From assembly GCF_027942295.1 (NCBI RefSeq), contig NZ_CP101416.1, forward strand, positions 1,426,001 to 1,490,000: 64,000 nucleotides of DNA, in the 5' to 3' direction. The position numbers and the translations under genes were made by a program. How positions within the stretch are numbered: the stretch's first letter is position 1; each line of letters starts with the position of its first letter. A model generated the notes under the pieces. It was not told where the DNA came from, searched no databases, and saw nothing but the letters and a program-made list of their open reading frames with translations. The stretch comes from Pseudanabaena sp. Chao 1811. Lineage in GTDB: Bacteria; Cyanobacteriota; Cyanobacteriia; Pseudanabaenales; Pseudanabaenaceae. Shown here piece after piece: positions 8,985-17,843 of the stretch.

Positions 8985-10328
8985 ACGACCAATACCAATG
9001 TATTTATAGCCCAAAGCTTCGAGAGCCTTGCCGTCAAGGAAATTACGAGCATCAATAATGACGGGATGTGCCATGAGCGTTAACATCTTGGCATAGTCAA
9101 TCGTCAAGAACTCTTGCCAATCTGTCACTAATACCACTGCATCACAACCATCAGCGAGACGCTCTAGATCTGTTTCCACAATCACGTTAGAAAAACCTTG
9201 GCGTAATCCTGATTGCGAAACTAGAGGATCATAGGCTTTGACCCTCGCACCCAAGCGGCTTAATTGATCGATCAAGGTGAGTGAAGGGGCATCCCGCATA
9301 TCATCGGTGTCAGGCTTAAAGGTCATTCCCAATAGACCAATGGTTTTACCTTTGAGGATTTTCAGAGCCTGTTGTAGCTTCTCTACGACGAGGGTACGCT
9401 GAAGTTCGTTGACGCGCACACATGCCTTCAGGATTTCGGTGGAATAGCCATAGTCTTCAGCTGTATAGATTAAGGCGGAGACATCCTTGCCAAAGCAAGA
9501 ACCACCCCAGCCAATTCCCGCTTGTAGGAATTTGGAGCCAATCCGCGAGTCTAGTCCAATACCTTTAGCAACTTCCTTTACGTCTGCGCCAACGCGATCG
9601 CAAATATTTGCAATCTCATTGACAAAGCTAATCTTGGTAGCCAGAAAAGCATTCGCAGCATATTTAATCATTTCCGCAGAGTTTAGATCTGTGACCACCA
9701 CAGGTACTGGGGGTAAGCTCTTATCCTCAGCATAGGAACGATCAATAATTGGTTTATACAGATCCTGCATCAGTTGAAGAGCGCGATCGCTACCACTACC
9801 AACCACAATGCGATCGGGATTAAAGGTATCGTAAACCGCTACACCTTCTCGCAAAAATTCAGGATTGCTCACTACATCAAACTGGATTTTGTCGCTACTA
9901 CTCTTTCCACCCATCCCATCAAGGACAATCATCCGAACCCAGTCACCAGAGCCAATGGGTACAGTTGACTTGTTGACAATGACCCGATATCCCTCAGTGA
10001 GACTTTCGCCAATACTGCGAGCCACAGCTTCAACATAGCGCATATCACTGCGACCATCAGGAAGTGAAGGTGTCCCCACGGCAATGAACAAAATTTCGCC
10101 ATGATTAACCCCTGCGGCAATATCCGTTGTGAATTCAATTTTGCCCTGACGAATTGACTCAGATATCACTTCAGGTAGCCCTGGCTCATGAATCGGTGAT
10201 TGCCCCGATTTCATCAGTTTGACTTTCTCTTCGTTATTATCCACGCAAACTACGTCATGACCAATGTAGGCAAGACAAGCACCTGTTACCAATCCTACAT
10301 AACCAGTTCCAATTACACAAACACGCAT
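8982..10328 (-). CDS. ugd: UDP-glucose 6-dehydrogenase
   Basis: Oxidises UDP-glucose to UDP-glucuronate with two NAD+. The 448-residue protein has the N-terminal Rossmann motif GTGYVGLVTGACLA, the catalytic-cysteine block GIGWGGSCFGKDV and the C-terminal FKPDTDDMRDAPS. Length and motifs are full for the UDP-glucose/GDP-mannose dehydrogenase family. It lies upstream of no gene on its own strand but downstream of uxs and the export gene, forming a polysaccharide cluster. Together with uxs it gives UDP-glucose to UDP-glucuronate to UDP-xylose. The stop codon overlaps the neighbouring palindromic element. Confidence 0.96.
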   Translation of the reverse strand: MRVCVIGTGYVGLVTGACLAYIGHDVVCVDNNEEKVKLMKSGQSPIHEPGLPEVISESIRQGKIEFTTDIAAGVNHGEILFIAVGTPSLPDGRSDMRYVEAVARSIGESLTEGYRVIVNKSTVPIGSGDWVRMIVLDGMGGKSSSDKIQFDVVSNPEFLREGVAVYDTFNPDRIVVGSGSDRALQLMQDLYKPIIDRSYAEDKSLPPVPVVVTDLNSAEMIKYAANAFLATKISFVNEIANICDRVGADVKEVAKGIGLDSRIGSKFLQAGIGWGGSCFGKDVSALIYTAEDYGYSTEILKACVRVNELQRTLVVEKLQQALKILKGKTIGLLGMTFKPDTDDMRDAPSLTLIDQLSRLGARVKAYDPLVSQSGLRQGFSNVIVETDLERLADGCDAVVLVTDWQEFLTIDYAKMLTLMAHPVIIDARNFLDGKALEALGYKYIGIGR

Positions 10329-10461
10329 GAATTTTTCTTACCTAATTTAACTTGATGATCTCAATCTGGAAAGTGATGTTTTGTAAGTGTTTTGCACTGC
10401 CAAAAACTTGTCAAAAACTATTGATTTAGGAATAGTTGATTTAGTTGACATTTCACAACGT

Positions 10462-11397
10462 CTATTTAACCGATAAGTGATCGCGGAAATAGGCGATTGT
10501 TTTTGCTAAGCCTTCTTCTAATGGAACGGTTGGCTCCCATCCTAAATGGAACTTAGCGCGTGAAATGTCAGGCTGACGACGTTGGGGATCATCTTGAGGT
10601 AAGGGTTTGAATACCAGTTCAGCCGTGGGATCAATTAGCCGTTGAATTGTCTGCGCCAATTGTAGAATGGTGTACTCCCCAGGATTACCGAGATTTACAG
10701 GGCCAATGTAGTTGCCATTATTGAGACGGATTAATCCTTCAACGAGATCGGATACATAGCAGAAACTACGGGTCTGAGAGCCATCTCCGTAGATCGTAAG
10801 CGGAATTCCCTTAAGGGCTTGCACAATAAAATTACTGACTACCCGTCCATCATTCTCTAACATTCTGACTCCGTGGGTATTGAAAATACGAGCAACTCTG
10901 ACTTCAACACCAAATTGACGATGGTAATCAAAGGTCAGAGTTTCGGAGATTCGCTTTCCTTCGTCATAACAACTGCGAATCCCCGTGCAATTAACATTGC
11001 CCCAATAGTCTTCGGTTTGCGGATGAATTAAAGGATCGCCGTACACTTCCGATGTTGAGGCAAGGAGAACTCTTGCTTTACATCGCTTAGCTAATTCCAA
11101 AACATTAAAAGTTCCCAAAAAATTGGTTTGGGCAGTTTTAATGGGATCGGCTTGATAATGTACAGGTGAAGCTGGACAGGCAAGATGATAGATCTGATCG
11201 ACCTGCTCAATATCAATGGGATTGATAACATCATGCTCAATGAATTGAAAGTTAGGGTGTTCTAGCCAGTGGGCATTATTGACTTTACGCCCCGTATAGA
11301 GATTATCAAGGGATATAACTGAGTTCCCCGCCTCAATCAGACGATCAACTAAATGTGACCCAATAAAGCCCGCACCGCCAGTAACCAATATCTTCAT
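10462..11397 (-). CDS. uxs: UDP-glucuronate decarboxylase (UDP-xylose synthase)
   Basis: A short-chain dehydrogenase/epimerase-type enzyme of 311 residues. It has the Rossmann motif [13 protein letters not shown], the catalytic Thr/Ser region [12 protein letters not shown] and the YxxxK pair in CYDEGKR. Family blocks such as [23 protein letters not shown] and [20 protein letters not shown] match UDP-glucuronate decarboxylases better than 4,6-dehydratases. The product would be UDP-xylose for extracellular polysaccharide. It starts with ATG just downstream of the SLBB export gene (9 bases) and is probably in one operon with it. Confidence 0.9.
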   Translation of the reverse strand: MKILVTGGAGFIGSHLVDRLIEAGNSVISLDNLYTGRKVNNAHWLEHPNFQFIEHDVINPIDIEQVDQIYHLACPASPVHYQADPIKTAQTNFLGTFNVLELAKRCKARVLLASTSEVYGDPLIHPQTEDYWGNVNCTGIRSCYDEGKRISETLTFDYHRQFGVEVRVARIFNTHGVRMLENDGRVVSNFIVQALKGIPLTIYGDGSQTRSFCYVSDLVEGLIRLNNGNYIGPVNLGNPGEYTILQLAQTIQRLIDPTAELVFKPLPQDDPQRRQPDISRAKFHLGWEPTVPLEEGLAKTIAYFRDHLSVK

Positions 11398-11406
11398 GTT
11401 TCTATT

Positions 11407-12948
11407 CTAAAAATTTCTAAAAAGATTGTTTATAAGTGAGAAAGGAGTCACGATATTACCAAGAAACCTAGTAGCTGAGCTAAGAATGCTGGAACCGAAA
11501 GATGGACGGATCACGATCACATCGCGATCGCGTAGTCCAGGATTAAATTCTTCACTCAAAGGTTGATTTAAATCAGCTACAAGGTTGCGACGCATAATCG
11601 AACCATCAGGATTAACCCGATAAAGCTCAACTGCACGCCAATCTGCATCATTGGTTAATCCGCCAGCAAAGGAGATCGCTTCGGTAAAAGAACTATTAGG
11701 ACGTAGTTGCAGCGGTCCTGGACGAACTGCTTCTCCAACAACTTGTACCGTAATGACGGTAGGCGAGAAAGTCGCTTTAGCTACTTGTAGGTATTCGGTA
11801 GGATTAGTTTTTTCGAGTCGAGGTACAGTAATGAGATCTCCATCGGTAAGGGTAATATCTTGACTGAGATCGGCTTTAGTAATGAGATCTAATAGATTTG
11901 CCTTGACGATTGTGCGCTGTCCTTTATCATTCAAACGAGAAATTTGGACATTACGAATATCGGCAATTTCCGTCACGCCATTGGCTGCTTGTAATGCACG
12001 GCTGAGGTTAACTGGGCCTCCATTGGACGCATTTCCTGCGGCAGTAGTTGCGCCCGTTAGCCCTGTAGATAAAGTGCCATTACGCGAATATACTAAGGTT
12101 TGCGTACCGACACGATTAACTTCTCCCACGATCGCAACTTGAATAGTAAAGGTATCTGGAGAGAAGGTGGAGTTACTGACGAGTCTTGTCTGAGATGCAC
12201 TTGCTAGAGGTAATGGGGGGACAAGGATTGAATCACCATCAAGAATACGAATATCTTGGCTGATATCACCCTTCTCAAGGAGGTTTTGGAGATTAACTTT
12301 GATAATACGACGACCTAACGTCCCATCACGGCGGGAAATTTGAATATTACTGATGTCGGCTCTTGAAGTAATTCCTGATGCAGATTCTATCGCTCTAGTC
12401 AATGTTGCTGCATTGACATTGTTACCGACGGCTCCAGCACCAACGTAGTTTAAAAATCTTGGGCCTGGACGGTTGACTTCTCCCACTACAGCAATGTTGA
12501 GCGCACGGGGAGACAGCAAGGAGATGTTAACAATGTTACGGACTAGGAAAGGATTGAGCTTTGCTTTTAGTAAGGCATTCGCTTCCTCTAAACTCAATCC
12601 TTCTAATTTAACTGCTCCAATTAGAGAAATATTAATCGTTCCATCGGGGGCGATTGTTTGGCTGCCTGATAACTCTGGCACATTAAAAACTTCAATCTTA
12701 ATATTATCGCCTGCGCCCAGAGTGTAGCGAAATGTATCTTGGGATTCGCTGACATTTAAGGAAGGCGCACCACTATTATTAACTGGATTAACTGTTGATA
12801 ACGGTCTTAGGTTAGATTTTGTAGGATCTGGAGATGTTGTAGATGCAGGGGCAGTTTTTTCAATTGTGGTGGTCTGTGCCCAGCTAGGAAGAGGAGAATA
12901 GGCAATCAATACCAATAGAATTAATTTACCAAACTTGTTTATACGCAT
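11407..12948 (-). CDS. Polysaccharide export protein with SLBB domains (Wza-like)
   Basis: An exported protein of 513 residues with a signal peptide (KLILLVLIAYSPLPSWAQ). A Poly_export domain follows (YTLGAGDNIKIEVFNVPELSGSQTIAPDGTI), then three SLBB-type repeats, each opening near VVGEVNRPG, IVGEVNRVG or VVGEAVRPG. It is predicted to sit in the outer envelope and help export exopolysaccharide. The ATG at 12948 (MRINKFGK) is chosen because AAGGAG lies 7 bases upstream; an in-frame GTG/ATG further upstream has no such site. It heads the cluster with uxs and ugd. Confidence 0.9.
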   Translation of the reverse strand: MRINKFGKLILLVLIAYSPLPSWAQTTTIEKTAPASTTSPDPTKSNLRPLSTVNPVNNSGAPSLNVSESQDTFRYTLGAGDNIKIEVFNVPELSGSQTIAPDGTINISLIGAVKLEGLSLEEANALLKAKLNPFLVRNIVNISLLSPRALNIAVVGEVNRPGPRFLNYVGAGAVGNNVNAATLTRAIESASGITSRADISNIQISRRDGTLGRRIIKVNLQNLLEKGDISQDIRILDGDSILVPPLPLASASQTRLVSNSTFSPDTFTIQVAIVGEVNRVGTQTLVYSRNGTLSTGLTGATTAAGNASNGGPVNLSRALQAANGVTEIADIRNVQISRLNDKGQRTIVKANLLDLITKADLSQDITLTDGDLITVPRLEKTNPTEYLQVAKATFSPTVITVQVVGEAVRPGPLQLRPNSSFTEAISFAGGLTNDADWRAVELYRVNPDGSIMRRNLVADLNQPLSEEFNPGLRDRDVIVIRPSFGSSILSSATRFLGNIVTPFSLINNLFRNF

Positions 12949-13086
12949 AAAAGTACTCCTTAACCTAACCATCTAATCATTAGAAACTGAATACCTGTCA
13001 TAATAATGGAGGCGGTTTTTAAAATCTTTGGCTGCCATTGTATCAGTACGTTCAATAGTTTATCCCAGTAATTTCTCCGAAATCTA

Positions 13087-13839
13087 ATGCGATCGCCACA
13101 GGTTATTTATCTAGATGCAGTCGGTACTCTATTTGGTGTTAAAGGTAGTGTTGGCGAACAATATGCAAAAGTTGCGGCAGATTTTGACGTTAGGTTAGAC
13201 GCAGACCTGATTAACCGTTCTTTTTATCAAAGTTTCCAATCAGCACCAAGGATTGCCTTTCCTGGTTTGCCCCAATCAGATATCCCGATCGCAGAATATC
13301 AATGGTGGCGATCGCTAGCCGAGCAAACCTTTAGTCAAACAGAGGACTTGATCAAGTTTGCTAACTTTGAAGCTTTTTTCAAACAGCTCTATGCTTACTT
13401 TGCCACTGCTGCGCCTTGGTTTATATATGAAGATGTGCGACTTGCCTTAGATGCATGGCGACAACAGGGGATTACCATCGGTGTGCTATCAAATTTTGAT
13501 AGTCGAGTCTATAAAGTAATTGCAGCCCTAGGACTTGAGCATTATTTCGAGTCGATCACCATATCAACGGAGAGTGGTGCAGCAAAGCCTGAGTCAATTA
13601 TTTTTGAAGCAGCTTTAGCAAAGCACCAACTTGAGCGATCGCCTGATCTGGCTTGGCATATTGGCGATAGCTTTAGTGAAGATTATGAGGGGGCAACTGC
13701 GATAGGCATCACGGCATTTTGGCTGAATCGGGATCAAAGCCCTGCCAAAAATCTTGCTCAACAAGCAGCAAGATCAATTCATCGGTTAACTGACCTAAGT
13801 AGCTGGGTGCAATTAGATAAACAAAACCAAAACCTGTAG
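13087..13839 (+). CDS. HAD-superfamily hydrolase (REG-2-like)
   Basis: A 250-residue HAD-IA phosphatase-like protein. Motif I reads YLDAVGTLF, with the nucleophile Asp kept but the usual second Asp replaced by Val, as in some REG-2-like members. Motif II is GVLSNFDSR, motif III is around the Lys in GAAKPE, and motif IV is WHIGDSFSEDYEGA. The substrate is unknown. The stop codon falls inside the left arm of a downstream palindrome. The gene is divergent from the polysaccharide operon. Confidence 0.85.
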   Translation: MRSPQVIYLDAVGTLFGVKGSVGEQYAKVAADFDVRLDADLINRSFYQSFQSAPRIAFPGLPQSDIPIAEYQWWRSLAEQTFSQTEDLIKFANFEAFFKQLYAYFATAAPWFIYEDVRLALDAWRQQGITIGVLSNFDSRVYKVIAALGLEHYFESITISTESGAAKPESIIFEAALAKHQLERSPDLAWHIGDSFSEDYEGATAIGITAFWLNRDQSPAKNLAQQAARSIHRLTDLSSWVQLDKQNQNL

Positions 13840-13867
13840 CGCAGGCGCAGCGCGTGCTACAGGTTTT
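13829..13867. terminator. Palindrome at the 3' end of the HAD gene
   Basis: Arms of 12 bases (13829-13840 and 13856-13867, AAAACCTGTAGC and its complement) enclose a GC-rich loop. The left arm contains the TAG stop of the HAD gene and the right arm ends in TTTT. It probably ends transcription. Confidence 0.6.
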
Positions 13868-13916
13868 GTTGTTCACAAAAAAACAAAAAAGGTAAGAGGA
13901 AAACGGTAAAAATAGC

Positions 13917-13957
13917 CGCCAATTACCAGTCGCCAATCACCAATTACCAATTACCCC
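13917..13957. repeat. Short tandem heptamer-like repeats
   Basis: CCAATTA/CCAATCA-type units are repeated next to each other just before ribE. They resemble the short tandemly repeated repetitive (STRR) heptamers of cyanobacteria. A related GGTAATT array lies at 28322-28349. Confidence 0.6.
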
Positions 13958-13961
13958 ACAA

Positions 13962-14609
13962 ATGTTCACAGGCTTAGTTCAAACCATTGGCATCATTGAG
14001 CAACGCGATCACGATCACCTTGTGATTCATTGTCCTGATCTGGTCAGCAAGATTGCGATCGGCGATAGCATTGCCGTAAATGGGGTATGTCTGACCGCAA
14101 CCCATATTTCGGATACTAATTTCGTGGCGGATGTATCTCCTGAAACCTTGGGGCGGACAAATTTAGGCGATCGCAAATTAAAGTATGTCAATTTAGAAAT
14201 GGCTCTAGCTGTAGGCGATCGCATTGGTGGGCATTTTGTCTCAGGTCATATCGATGGGATGGGAAAATTATGCGATCGCTATCTAGTCGGCAATTCTTGG
14301 GAACTGAGCTTTGAGGCAATTCCTGAAGTGGCGCGTTACATTGTCTTTAAAGGCAGTATTGCGATTAATGGGATCAGCCTCACAGTATCCAATTGCAATG
14401 AATCAGGTACAAATTTTCGAGTTGCGGTTATCCCTCATACCTATGACAACACCACATTGAAATATCTCGATCTGGGTAGCTCTGTACATTTAGAAGGTGA
14501 TGTTTTAGGTAAATATGTTGAGAAATTTCTCAGATCGGGGCATCTAGCGCCCAGTAGTCTAGCGCATCCCGAAATAACTCCAGAATTTCTTGCTGAGCAT
14601 GGCTGGTAA
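13962..14609 (+). CDS. ribE: Riboflavin synthase, alpha subunit
   Basis: Converts two 6,7-dimethyl-8-ribityllumazine molecules to riboflavin plus a pyrimidine. The 215-residue length is typical. The two tandem lumazine-binding domains are visible: MFTGLVQTIG with AVNGVCLTA (about 1-90), and GHFVSGHIDG with SIAINGISLTV (about 95-190). The start MFTGLV is the family's conserved N-terminus. The gene appears to be transcribed alone, after a STRR-like array. Confidence 0.96.
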   Translation: MFTGLVQTIGIIEQRDHDHLVIHCPDLVSKIAIGDSIAVNGVCLTATHISDTNFVADVSPETLGRTNLGDRKLKYVNLEMALAVGDRIGGHFVSGHIDGMGKLCDRYLVGNSWELSFEAIPEVARYIVFKGSIAINGISLTVSNCNESGTNFRVAVIPHTYDNTTLKYLDLGSSVHLEGDVLGKYVEKFLRSGHLAPSSLAHPEITPEFLAEHGW

Positions 14610-14755
14610 GAAATCTAAAAGAGAGTGGCGGTGCAATTCTCTTTTAGATGACGTTTTAAAAAACTGTATTATTTGCGTTCCTTAAAATGAAATAATGCTG
14701 TTTGTAAACTTCTTTACAATTGCTTAATACTCTTAGGAATATTTTTACAGAGATC

Positions 14756-15205
14756 ATGGAACGTACTTTTTTGGCAGTCAAGCCCGATGGCGTACAACGT
14801 CACCTAATCGGAGAAATTATTCGTCGTTATGAAACCAAAGGTTTCAAGCTAGTTGGGCTAAAATTGCTACAACCCACCCGCGAACTAGCCGAAAGCCACT
14901 ACGCAGTCCATAAAGAAAGACCATTTTTTGCAGGTCTAGTGGACTTTATTACCTCAGGACCTGTGGTCGCGATGGTATGGGAAGGTGATGGTGTAGTTGC
15001 TTCAGCTCGCAAAATTATTGGCGCAACCAATCCCCTTACTGCTGAACCAGGGACAATTCGTGGGGACTTCGGTGTAAATATTGGACGCAATATTATTCAC
15101 GGTTCTGATGCGATCGAAACTGCTCAAACCGAGATTGCACTTTGGTTTAAGCCTGAAGAATTAGTCGAATGGCAGCCTAACTTAACCGCTTGGGTTTACG
15201 AATAA
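14756..15205 (+). CDS. ndk: Nucleoside diphosphate kinase
   Basis: Transfers the gamma phosphate from ATP to other nucleoside diphosphates. The 149-residue protein starts [21 protein letters not shown]. The phosphohistidine is seen in [13 protein letters not shown]. The ATG at 14756 is used; an in-frame upstream extension from 14720 would add 12 residues before the conserved N-terminus and is rejected. A strong terminator follows directly. Confidence 0.97.
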   Translation: MERTFLAVKPDGVQRHLIGEIIRRYETKGFKLVGLKLLQPTRELAESHYAVHKERPFFAGLVDFITSGPVVAMVWEGDGVVASARKIIGATNPLTAEPGTIRGDFGVNIGRNIIHGSDAIETAQTEIALWFKPEELVEWQPNLTAWVYE

Positions 15206-15206
15206 T

Positions 15207-15241
15207 AAAAAAAGGGAGGTGCTAAGCACCTCCCTTTTTTT
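15207..15241 (+). terminator. Rho-independent terminator after ndk
   Basis: GGGAGGTGCT and AGCACCTCCC form a perfect stem with a one-base loop, flanked by an A-run on the left and seven Ts on the right. Confidence 0.9.
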
Positions 15242-15287
15242 GGATCGGTATTTGGATCGGTAATCTCGACCTCTATCTAAAGTAATG

Positions 15288-15315
15288 TTGACAAAACTTT
15301 ACAATTTGATATATT
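15288..15315 (+). promoter_or_regulatory. Probable psbA promoter
   Basis: TTGACA at 15288-15293 and TATATT at 15310-15315 are separated by 16 bases, a sigma-70-type arrangement. It lies about 55 bases upstream of the psbA start codon and leaves a short AT-rich leader, as is usual for cyanobacterial psbA genes. Confidence 0.65.
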
Positions 15316-15370
15316 TGTAAATGTGAGCGCAAGCTTACATAAAAAATAAGTTTTAAACCAAAGCACAAAA

Positions 15371-16453
15371 ATGACAACAGCAGTACAAAGACGTGAAAGC
15401 GCGTCACTGTGGGATCAGTTTTGCAATTGGGTCACCAGCACCGAAAACCGCCTCTATGTAGGTTGGTTCGGCGTAATCATGATCCCTTGCTTACTCGCAG
15501 CGACCATTTGCTTCGTAATCGCCTTCATCGCAGCACCACCCGTTGACATCGACGGTATCCGTGAACCAGTAGCAGGCAGCTTGCTATTCGGTAACAACAT
15601 GATTTCTGGCGCAGTTGTACCTTCCTCCAACGCAATTGGCCTGCACTTTTACCCCATTTGGGAAGCAGATAGCCTTGACGAATGGCTATACAACGGTGGT
15701 CCTTACCAATTGGTAATTTTCCACTTCTTGCTCGGAATTTTCTGCTACATGGGACGTGAATGGGAATTGTCTTACCGTCTCGGTATGCGTCCTTGGATCG
15801 CAGTAGCATACTCCGCACCCGTAGCAGCAGCAACCGCAGTATTCTTGATCTACCCAATCGGACAAGGATCATTCTCTGACGGTATGCCTTTGGGTATCTC
15901 TGGTACTTTCAACTTCATGATCGTATTCCAAGCAGAGCACAACATCTTGATGCATCCTTTCCACATGTTGGGAGTAGCAGGTGTATTCGGCGGTTCCTTG
16001 TTCAGTGCAATGCACGGTTCCTTGGTAACCTCCAGCTTGATTCGTGAAACCACCGAAAACGAAAGCCAAAACGCTGGTTACAAGTTCGGACAAGAAGAAG
16101 AAACCTACAACATCGTTGCAGCCCACGGCTACTTCGGTCGCTTGATTTTCCAATACGCTTCCTTCAACAACAGCCGTCAATTGCACTTCTTCTTGGCACT
16201 ATGGCCAGTAGTCGGCATTTGGTTCACCGCATTGGGTGTAAGCACAATGGCATTCAACTTGAATGGCTTCAACTTCAACCAATCAATCGCAGACAGCCAA
16301 GGTCGTGTAGTACCTAGCTGGGCAGATGTAATCAACCGCGCTAACTTGGGTATGGAAGTAATGCACGAGCGCAATGCTCACAACTTCCCTCTCGATTTGG
16401 CTGCTGTTGATGTTGCTCCTGTTGCTATGAGCGCTCCTGCTATCAACGGTTAA
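15371..16453 (+). CDS. psbA: Photosystem II D1 protein
   Basis: D1 carries P680 and Mn4Ca cluster ligands in the thylakoid membrane. The protein has the canonical 360 residues with five transmembrane helices. Key residues are present: E130 (the high-light-type choice, in [10 protein letters not shown]), D170, E189, H190, H198, the H332-E333 pair and the LDLA344 processing site. A 16-residue C-terminal extension follows and would be removed by CtpA. The codons are noticeably C-ending and optimised compared with neighbouring genes, consistent with very high expression. Because Q130 is absent, this copy resembles stress or high-light D1 forms; other psbA copies may exist elsewhere. Confidence 0.99.
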   Translation: MTTAVQRRESASLWDQFCNWVTSTENRLYVGWFGVIMIPCLLAATICFVIAFIAAPPVDIDGIREPVAGSLLFGNNMISGAVVPSSNAIGLHFYPIWEADSLDEWLYNGGPYQLVIFHFLLGIFCYMGREWELSYRLGMRPWIAVAYSAPVAAATAVFLIYPIGQGSFSDGMPLGISGTFNFMIVFQAEHNILMHPFHMLGVAGVFGGSLFSAMHGSLVTSSLIRETTENESQNAGYKFGQEEETYNIVAAHGYFGRLIFQYASFNNSRQLHFFLALWPVVGIWFTALGVSTMAFNLNGFNFNQSIADSQGRVVPSWADVINRANLGMEVMHERNAHNFPLDLAAVDVAPVAMSAPAING

Positions 16454-16473
16454 TCTTTAACCTAGTCATCTCT

Positions 16474-16513
16474 AAACAAAAAAGCCTCTCCGCAAGGAGG
16501 GGCTTTTTTGTTT
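16474..16513 (+). terminator. Rho-independent terminator after psbA
   Basis: The stem AAACAAAAAAGCC(T)CTCC / GGAG(G)GGCTTTTTTGTTT with loop GCAA lies 20 bases after the psbA stop. Confidence 0.9.
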
Positions 16514-16586
16514 GGATTTGTGTAGGAGCCGATCGCCTTGTTTGTTTATTTTGCAGGCATTTCATTATGAATATGTGCAATGCCAT

Positions 16587-16997
16587 TTAAACCAATGTTA
16601 AAAAATTAGCGGCTTTGATGATGGAAATATTTTGAAATGGATGTAAATCTAAAAGATCGGCATCGCCTGTGATGATGTAGTCGGATTCACCGCAGACAGA
16701 TAACTCTAGAAACTTATTATCTTTAGGGTCTCGACAGGCTCGAATTTTCTGGTTGATTGTGACTCTTTCGACCTGCTGGCTTAACTCCGTTAGAAATTTA
16801 TTACGCTGTTCTAAGGTGATGTATTTTTGGAGTTTGGGGCGGCTGATGACATTTTCTATTTCTGATTGAACTTCATCTGACATCAGGAGTATTGCTTGAG
16901 ATGTGGCATAGTCGAAAAGCTTCTGGGGTAACGAATTTACAGACATTAAGCCGCTGATCAAGATGTTGGTATCGATTACTAATCTTAGTTTAGTCAT
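16587..16997 (-). CDS. PIN-domain toxin
   Basis: A 136-residue PIN ribonuclease of the 'putative toxin-antitoxin system toxin component' type. Acidic active-site residues are visible: D9 in LVIDTNILISG, E45/E47 in SDEVQSEIENV, and the acidic pair in ACRDPKDNKFLEL and GDADLL. It overlaps the upstream antitoxin gene by 8 bases, a usual toxin-antitoxin arrangement. It is expected to cleave RNA when not bound by its partner. Confidence 0.85.
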   Translation of the reverse strand: MTKLRLVIDTNILISGLMSVNSLPQKLFDYATSQAILLMSDEVQSEIENVISRPKLQKYITLEQRNKFLTELSQQVERVTINQKIRACRDPKDNKFLELSVCGESDYIITGDADLLDLHPFQNISIIKAANFLTLV

Positions 16998-17211
16998 CCT
17001 TGAGGATTTCCTCTAAGATTTCGGGAGTAAGTCCCTTTTGCTGTGCCTCTAAACGAATTTCTTGGACTACTTTTTGGAGTGGGGTTGATTGGGAAACACA
17101 TTGTAAAAAGATGCTGACAAGTGTTTGTAATGCTTGGCGATTTTCAGGGGTTGTATTTTGATATGCCTCGGCGATGGGGGCTTCGACTTGAAGGGTGATC
17201 GGTTTAAGCAT
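16990..17211 (-). CDS. Antitoxin partner of the PIN toxin
   Basis: A 73-residue protein, MLKPITLQVEAPIAEAYQNTTPENRQALQ..., without a recognised DNA-binding domain but with a helical, Gln/Glu-rich composition. It directly precedes and overlaps the PIN gene. The ATG at 17211 is preferred, with AGGAG about 12 bases upstream, to a longer reading from 17253. Confidence 0.75.
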   Translation of the reverse strand: MLKPITLQVEAPIAEAYQNTTPENRQALQTLVSIFLQCVSQSTPLQKVVQEIRLEAQQKGLTPEILEEILKDD

Positions 17212-17536
17212 GGGGTGTCTATTTCTCCTGTAATGGTGGCAAGCTATTGACAATAATAATTTAGATAAGTTAACGGCAAAATTAGAGAGTTTTTATAAAT
17301 ATCGGATTTAATTTCTAGTTGCAACCTAATGGTTTACCTCAAATAAATGTTGAGACGATTTTACTCTGATTAAATCGAACGGGAGTTTTCAAATTCTTGT
17401 TTTTTGCTAGAGATTAGAGAACGCAGGCGATCTCTTTTTTCTTGCTGAGTTCTCCCCTTAAGTTAATTATAGGTAATTTTAGAAAACAAATGCTAGTATA
17501 AAGATTATCTAAAATCATGCCATAGCCTTTCCAGAT

Positions 17537-17843
17537 ATGCCTCTAAGTTGGAATGAGATTAAGCAAAGGGCGATCGCCTTTTCTAAGGAATGGGAAAATG
17601 AGACTTCAGAGAAGTCAGAATCTCAATCTTTCTGGAATGACTTTTTTAATGTGTTTGGTATTTCACGACGGCGGGTGGGAAGTTTTGAGCTACCAATTAA
17701 AAAGGCAGATAACAAGCAAGGCTTTATCGATCTACTATGGAAGGGGACAATTTTGGTAGAGCATAAGTCTAGGGGCAAGGACTTAGATAAGGCAACACAA
17801 CAGGCTAAGGATTATTTCCCAAATTTAAAGGAGCATGAGTTAC
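17537..17843 (+). pseudogene. MmeI-like restriction-modification enzyme, N-terminal nuclease fragment
   Basis: The first about 102 codons of an MmeI-like (type IIG/IIL) enzyme in which nuclease and methyltransferase share one chain. A PD-(D/E)XK motif is seen as FIDLLWKGTILVEHKS: D65, nine residues, E75-H-K77, the same D-x9-ExK spacing as MmeI. The frame is broken after EHEL by an insertion sequence; translation into the element ends at 17866. Removing the element and one copy of the TTAC duplication restores EHELPKYILVSDFQ, continuous with the reading frame at 19101. Confidence 0.88.

Noticed and set aside
15525-16374. Several open frames on the minus strand of psbA
   Set aside because: They result from the strong codon bias of psbA; D1 on the plus strand explains the region fully.
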